This document shows, one piece after another, positions 8,801 to 11,024 of a DNA stretch of 11,024 nucleotides (positions are counted from its first letter, which is position 1; every line of letters starts with the position of its first letter). The notes below the pieces were generated by a model. It had not been told where the DNA came from. It did no database searches and saw only the letters and a program-made list of their open reading frames with translations. Position numbers and translations under genes: made by a program. The DNA comes from Euperipatoides rowelli (taxonomy: Eukaryota; Onychophora; Udeonychophora; Euonychophora; Peripatopsidae), in NCBI GenBank assembly GCA_003024985.2, contig PXIH01S0018755.1; one strand, given 5' to 3'.

Positions 8801-9029
8801 TTTTTCCTTGCTCTTGGAAATAGAAGTTAGCCTAAGGCCTCTAACAATGTTGACGCTTTTGCAAATTAAAGGCGAAAATGTAGTTAGCTCCTTATGCAAG
8901 TTATTCAAATCAGAAACATAATTAAATACATCTTTAAGAACATCTAATCATTTACTTAAAATACTTTCATAAAGAAAGCTATAATGGAAAAGCAAATGAA
9001 GGTCTATTTAGGAAAAAAACTGGAAAGGA
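5810..9029. other. AT-rich non-coding stretch
   Basis: I recognise no gene, RNA gene or transposon protein. T-runs that end in AAA recur (near 6238, 6352, 6738, 6981, 7233 and 7820), and there is a G10 run at 7951-7960. Two polypurine tracts lie near 7255-7290 and 7480-7498. A 23-bp palindrome lies at 7574-7596. Positions 8580-8640 and 8800-8880 are slightly less AT-rich but hold no usable frame. This may be a large intron or intergenic DNA. Confidence 0.65.
7574..7596. repeat. Perfect 23-bp palindrome with 1-nt centre
   Basis: ATACTAATACA (7574-7584) and TGTATTAGTAT (7586-7596) are exact reverse complements around a single C. It is the longest perfect inverted repeat with a negligible loop that I found here. 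It could extrude as a cruciform or bind a dimeric protein, but nothing nearby indicates which. Confidence 0.7.
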
Positions 9030-9093
9030 GCCCTTGATGGCCACTCCAACCTGTGGGAGTTACCCAGTCAGGCTTAGGAAAGCGTAATCCTCA

Positions 9094-9147
9094 TCCTTGA
9101 ATAATTACATTTCTCCTGCCTCCTTGGATAACTGCACTTCTCCTTCC
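9094..9147 (+). repeat. Two 27-bp imperfect tandem units
   Basis: Units 9094-9120 and 9121-9147 are head to tail and match at 22 of 27 positions. Both begin TCCTTG and end in a pyrimidine-rich TCTCCT-CC. A further CTCCTTCCT follows at once, perhaps the stub of a third unit. The surrounding block (9030-9200) is GC-richer than its flanks and lies just upstream of the LINE-derived sequence, so it may belong to the same insertion. Confidence 0.6.
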
Positions 9148-9275
9148 TCTCCTTCCTAGTGACCCATCAGACTGTCCTCGGGTACACAGAGGTAACTCTA
9201 TCTAAGCTGTTATAGTTGAAGCCATTAGCGCAACTTTAGTTATAGCATATACTATCAAGTTAAGACTTATTATAG

Positions 9276-9404
9276 ACTATTGTTGCACCAAAAGTTTTTT
9301 CCAACAGAGTTGTATCATTTTGGAATGGTTTACCAGAAAGAGTTGTAGAATCTAAGTCAGTTGAATCTTTTAAGCATAAGTTGGATATTTTATGGATGGT
9401 TTAG
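9276..9404 (+). pseudogene. LINE reverse transcriptase ORF, C-terminal remnant
   Basis: This 42-codon open stretch ends at TAG (9402-9404). It includes FSNRVVSFWNGLPERVV and then ESKSVESFKHKLDILW. The pattern FSNRVV-x2-WN-x-LP-x2-VV, then SV-x2-FK-x2-LD-x2-W, is the familiar extreme C-terminus of the second ORF of many LINEs (CR1, Jockey and related clades), downstream of the reverse transcriptase domain. A stop at 9273-9275 closes the frame upstream, and I cannot follow the catalytic domain further 5', so the copy is 5'-truncated or decayed. It encodes no working enzyme. The clade cannot be fixed from 40 residues. Confidence 0.72.
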
Positions 9405-9694
9405 GTATTGTTTAGTTTAACTATAAGTAAGTATATAGGCTTGTATTTCAATTAGGCTATTATAATTGGTTTGTTTTTATTTTGAAATAGGTCGACAAAT
9501 AAANTAGTGAAGCTAGCTACAGTGTAGGTCTGTTGATATTTTAAGCAAAGGTAGGGGAGTTTATTAAGTTTGTTTGGTATTGTAATAAATATATAATTGT
9601 TGATAGTTTTTTTAATTAAAATCCCCAAGATTCAATAGCCTATAAAAAAAAATTATAAAAAGATATTTGATAAATAAATAAATAAATAAATAAA
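9405..9694 (+). mobile_element. LINE 3' UTR with TAAA tail
   Basis: This follows the ORF remnant directly and lacks coding potential. It has an AATAAA word at 9584-9589 and ends in six perfect TAAA units (9671-9694) after TTGA. Short simple-sequence tails in place of poly(A) are known for CR1-like and related LINEs, so the tail is consistent with the 3' terminus of the same insertion. The ambiguous base at 9504 falls here. The exact junction with host DNA is not determined. Confidence 0.55.
9671..9694 (+). repeat. (TAAA)6 microsatellite
   Basis: Six uninterrupted TAAA units. It lies at the probable end of the LINE 3' UTR and is best read as that element's tail, possibly expanded after insertion. 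Confidence 0.85.
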
Positions 9695-9724
9695 ATTATA
9701 TTAAAAAACAATATTAGATTAGAC

Positions 9725-9790
9725 CAGAGACAACCTTGCTGGACTATAGTCTGTTGTCGGGCATATTTGTATTTGTATTATTAAATTACG
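9725..9790 (+). mobile_element. Possible second LINE-type 3' tail
   Basis: The sequence AGACAACCTTGCTGGACTA is followed by the palindrome GACTATAGTC (9742-9751) and then by TTGTCGGGCATATTTGTATT with TATTTG-like repeats. A small stem-loop followed by a short tandem repeat is the arrangement found at CR1-like LINE 3' ends. It may be the true end of the LINE at 9276, with the TAAA run internal, or a separate fragment. I rely on the general arrangement, not on a database match. Confidence 0.35.
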
Positions 9791-10003
9791 GTTTTTATTT
9801 TACTTTATTGCATTACCTTGCTTGTTCTCTAATATTGTGTAACAGTTTTCTCCCCCTTTTCACCAAACTCCACCCATTCTTACCCAGCCATACAGTACTG
9901 TTACATAGTTGTGGCACTGCTGAGCAAAAATACTCTAATTGTTTTGCAAAAAAACAATCATGATTCATGACATGATCTGAAATGTGTTTATGAAAATAAC
10001 ATT
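9791..10003. other. Unassigned stretch
   Basis: Two short frames overlap here on opposite strands (75 codons plus at 9736-9963, 65 codons minus at 9813-10010). Neither has a recognisable motif, and the plus-strand frame begins inside the LINE-like tail. Positions 9850-9900 are pyrimidine-rich. I see no gene. Confidence 0.55.
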
Positions 10004-10475
10004 GGCACAAAAAAAAAAGTTAATAAAACTTTCCTCAACAACAAACAAGAAAAGGCTTATCAAAACATTCTCCCACAAAAAAAATGCTTATAAAATATCG
10101 ACACAACTAAAAAAAGTTTTTATTAAAACATTCATTCACCCACCCAAAAAGAAAAGCTTATCAAAAATGTTTGCACAACTAAAAAAAGTTTGTCACAACA
10201 TTCACTCAACACAAAAAAACATTATCAATAAATTATCCAGCCCAAAAAAAAATCGTCAAAACATTCAACAAAAAAAACTTTATCACACCCCAAAAAAATA
10301 ACGTCAAAATGTTCGCTCAAAAAAAAAAAAGCTTATCAAAACGTTCACACACAAAAAAAAAGTTTGTCAAAATGTTCAACCAAAAAAAAGGCTGTTATCA
10401 AAACATTCTCCCATCTTAAAAAAAATGTTATAAAAATGTTCACACAACCCAACCCCCACCCCCAAAAAAAAAGAT
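10004..10475 (+). repeat. Minisatellite, about 13 degenerate units of ~32 bp
   Basis: The unit is roughly an A-run, then GCTTATC or GTTTGTC, then AAAACATTC, then a C/A-rich spacer. The core occurs at about 10025, 10062, 10092, 10125, 10164, 10195, 10226, 10258, 10285, 10306, 10338, 10369, 10400 and 10433. Spacings range from 21 to 39 bases and are mostly 30-33. The core varies as AACATTC, AATGTTC and once AACGTTC (10340-10346), the pattern expected from decay of one CpG. The array gives 105-codon and 82-codon Lys-rich frames on the plus strand (9984-10301 and 10364-10612). The period is not a constant multiple of three, so coding is unlikely. The right end has CCCAACCCCCACCCCC. Confidence 0.85.
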
Positions 10476-11024
10476 TACTAAAAATAAAATTTTATTGGTC
10501 AAGTAAATTGTTTGACCCCCCCGATTTGTTTATGGGGGCCACCTTGATAATGTTATGTGTTTCAAACTTTGTAATTGTAGTATTTTTCTTGAATCTATTT
10601 GAAGAAATTTAGAAATAGACTTTAATCTCAATTATGTACATAAATTTGCATTTTCATAAATACGCTATACATTTGGGAAAAGACTGAATGTATAGCAGGT
10701 GTCTTATTTTTTTTTTTTTTCACTCATGCTACACAACATGTATAGGCGGCTTCATGTGAAATATTGGCATTATCAAACTCCATTGTTATTTTCTAATATA
10801 TTTTTTCCTCAGGACAAATTATTCATCACAAAGATAAAATAAGAACCACAATATGTCAATGATTTTCAGATTGATCGTTAGGGACTAACTTATCACAGGA
10901 ATTTTATAACAGTCCTTTTTGAGCGAAAGCAAAATTTATTATGAAATTTTTGTCTTTCAAATTTTCAGTCATGGTAAATTAAAATTTTTACTGCATTTGC
11001 TTCCTCTGTAAAAGTAAAAGGTAC
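10476..11024. other. Unassigned AT-rich right flank
   Basis: There is no recognisable gene. A short C7 run and a G5 run (about 10516-10538) face each other around a 12-nt AT-rich gap and could pair. A T-run ending CCTCAG at about 10800-10812 resembles a splice acceptor, but the downstream frames close within 16 codons or fewer and match nothing I know. The stretch continues beyond the window. Confidence 0.55.

Noticed and set aside
9736-9963. 75-codon plus-strand frame with a hydrophobic start
   Set aside because: It begins inside the LINE-like tail and overlaps an opposite-strand frame. The hydrophobic residues come from T-rich sequence.
9813-10010. 65-codon minus-strand frame
   Set aside because: It overlaps the plus-strand frame and enters the minisatellite. 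No family is recognisable.
10364-10612. 82-codon plus-strand frame, Lys-rich then hydrophobic
   Set aside because: Its first half is minisatellite units and the second half is T-rich flank. The hydrophobic end resembles a membrane segment only because of T-rich codons.
10800-10860. Terminal coding exon after a TTTTTTCCTCAG acceptor-like site
   Set aside because: Downstream frames stop within 16 codons or fewer and match no known protein. Acceptor-like T-runs with AG are common in this composition.
1-11024. CRISPR array, bacterial operon, phage or defence system
   Set aside because: No regularly spaced identical repeats, no tightly packed frames, no ribosome-binding sites and no prokaryotic gene families. 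The ~32-bp minisatellite at 10004 has no unique spacers and is degenerate.
1-11024. tRNA, rRNA or snRNA genes
   Set aside because: I looked for tRNA B-box-like GGTTCGANTCC words and for familiar RNA gene sequences and saw none. A covariance-model scan would settle this.

Overview
This window looks like AT-rich, non-coding nuclear DNA from an animal. I infer this from long A and T homopolymers, apparent CpG scarcity, degenerate tandem repeats, and decayed pieces of eukaryotic transposons. There is no operon-like packing of genes. The few open frames above 60 codons are low-complexity or lie inside repeats, and I accept none as a gene. The words TAGGCTA/TAGCCTA and TACAGTA/TACTGTA recur across the window. 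The species cannot be named from this sequence; an invertebrate is my guess. Two ambiguous bases (4882 and 9504) suggest a draft assembly.

Layout. Positions 1-1740 are AT-rich unique sequence with a few small inverted repeats. Positions 1766-1990 hold a small GC-richer block with a hairpin, followed by an A-rich degenerate repeat. Positions 2000-3760 are mostly featureless, apart from a 23-bp tandem duplication (2828-2873) and a 12-bp palindrome (3745-3756). Positions 3763-4188 and 4746-5338 are two diverged copies of one segment in direct orientation, about 1 kb apart. Between them lies a short GC-richer spot with YY1-like and ETS-like words (about 4423-4450). Positions 5352-5805 look like a decayed non-autonomous mobile element. 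It has a compact hairpin at one end, a G11/C14 foldback, an internal diverged duplication, and a T-rich tail. It abuts the right end of the second segment copy.

Positions 5810-9030 are AT-rich sequence with homopolymers, two polypurine tracts and one perfect 23-bp palindrome (7574-7596). Positions 9030-9790 include the 3' end of a non-LTR retrotransposon. A 42-codon open stretch matches the C-terminal signature of LINE reverse transcriptase proteins. It is followed by a 3' UTR, a (TAAA)6 tail and possibly a second LINE-type tail. Positions 10004-10475 form a minisatellite of about 13 degenerate units of roughly 32 bp, whose core varies as expected from CpG decay. The remainder to 11024 is unremarkable.

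No genes act together here. The content is a record of duplication, transposition and repeat decay. I found no evidence for a new coding system. The best leads are the duplicated segment with its conserved core, the Helitron-like element, and the minisatellite.
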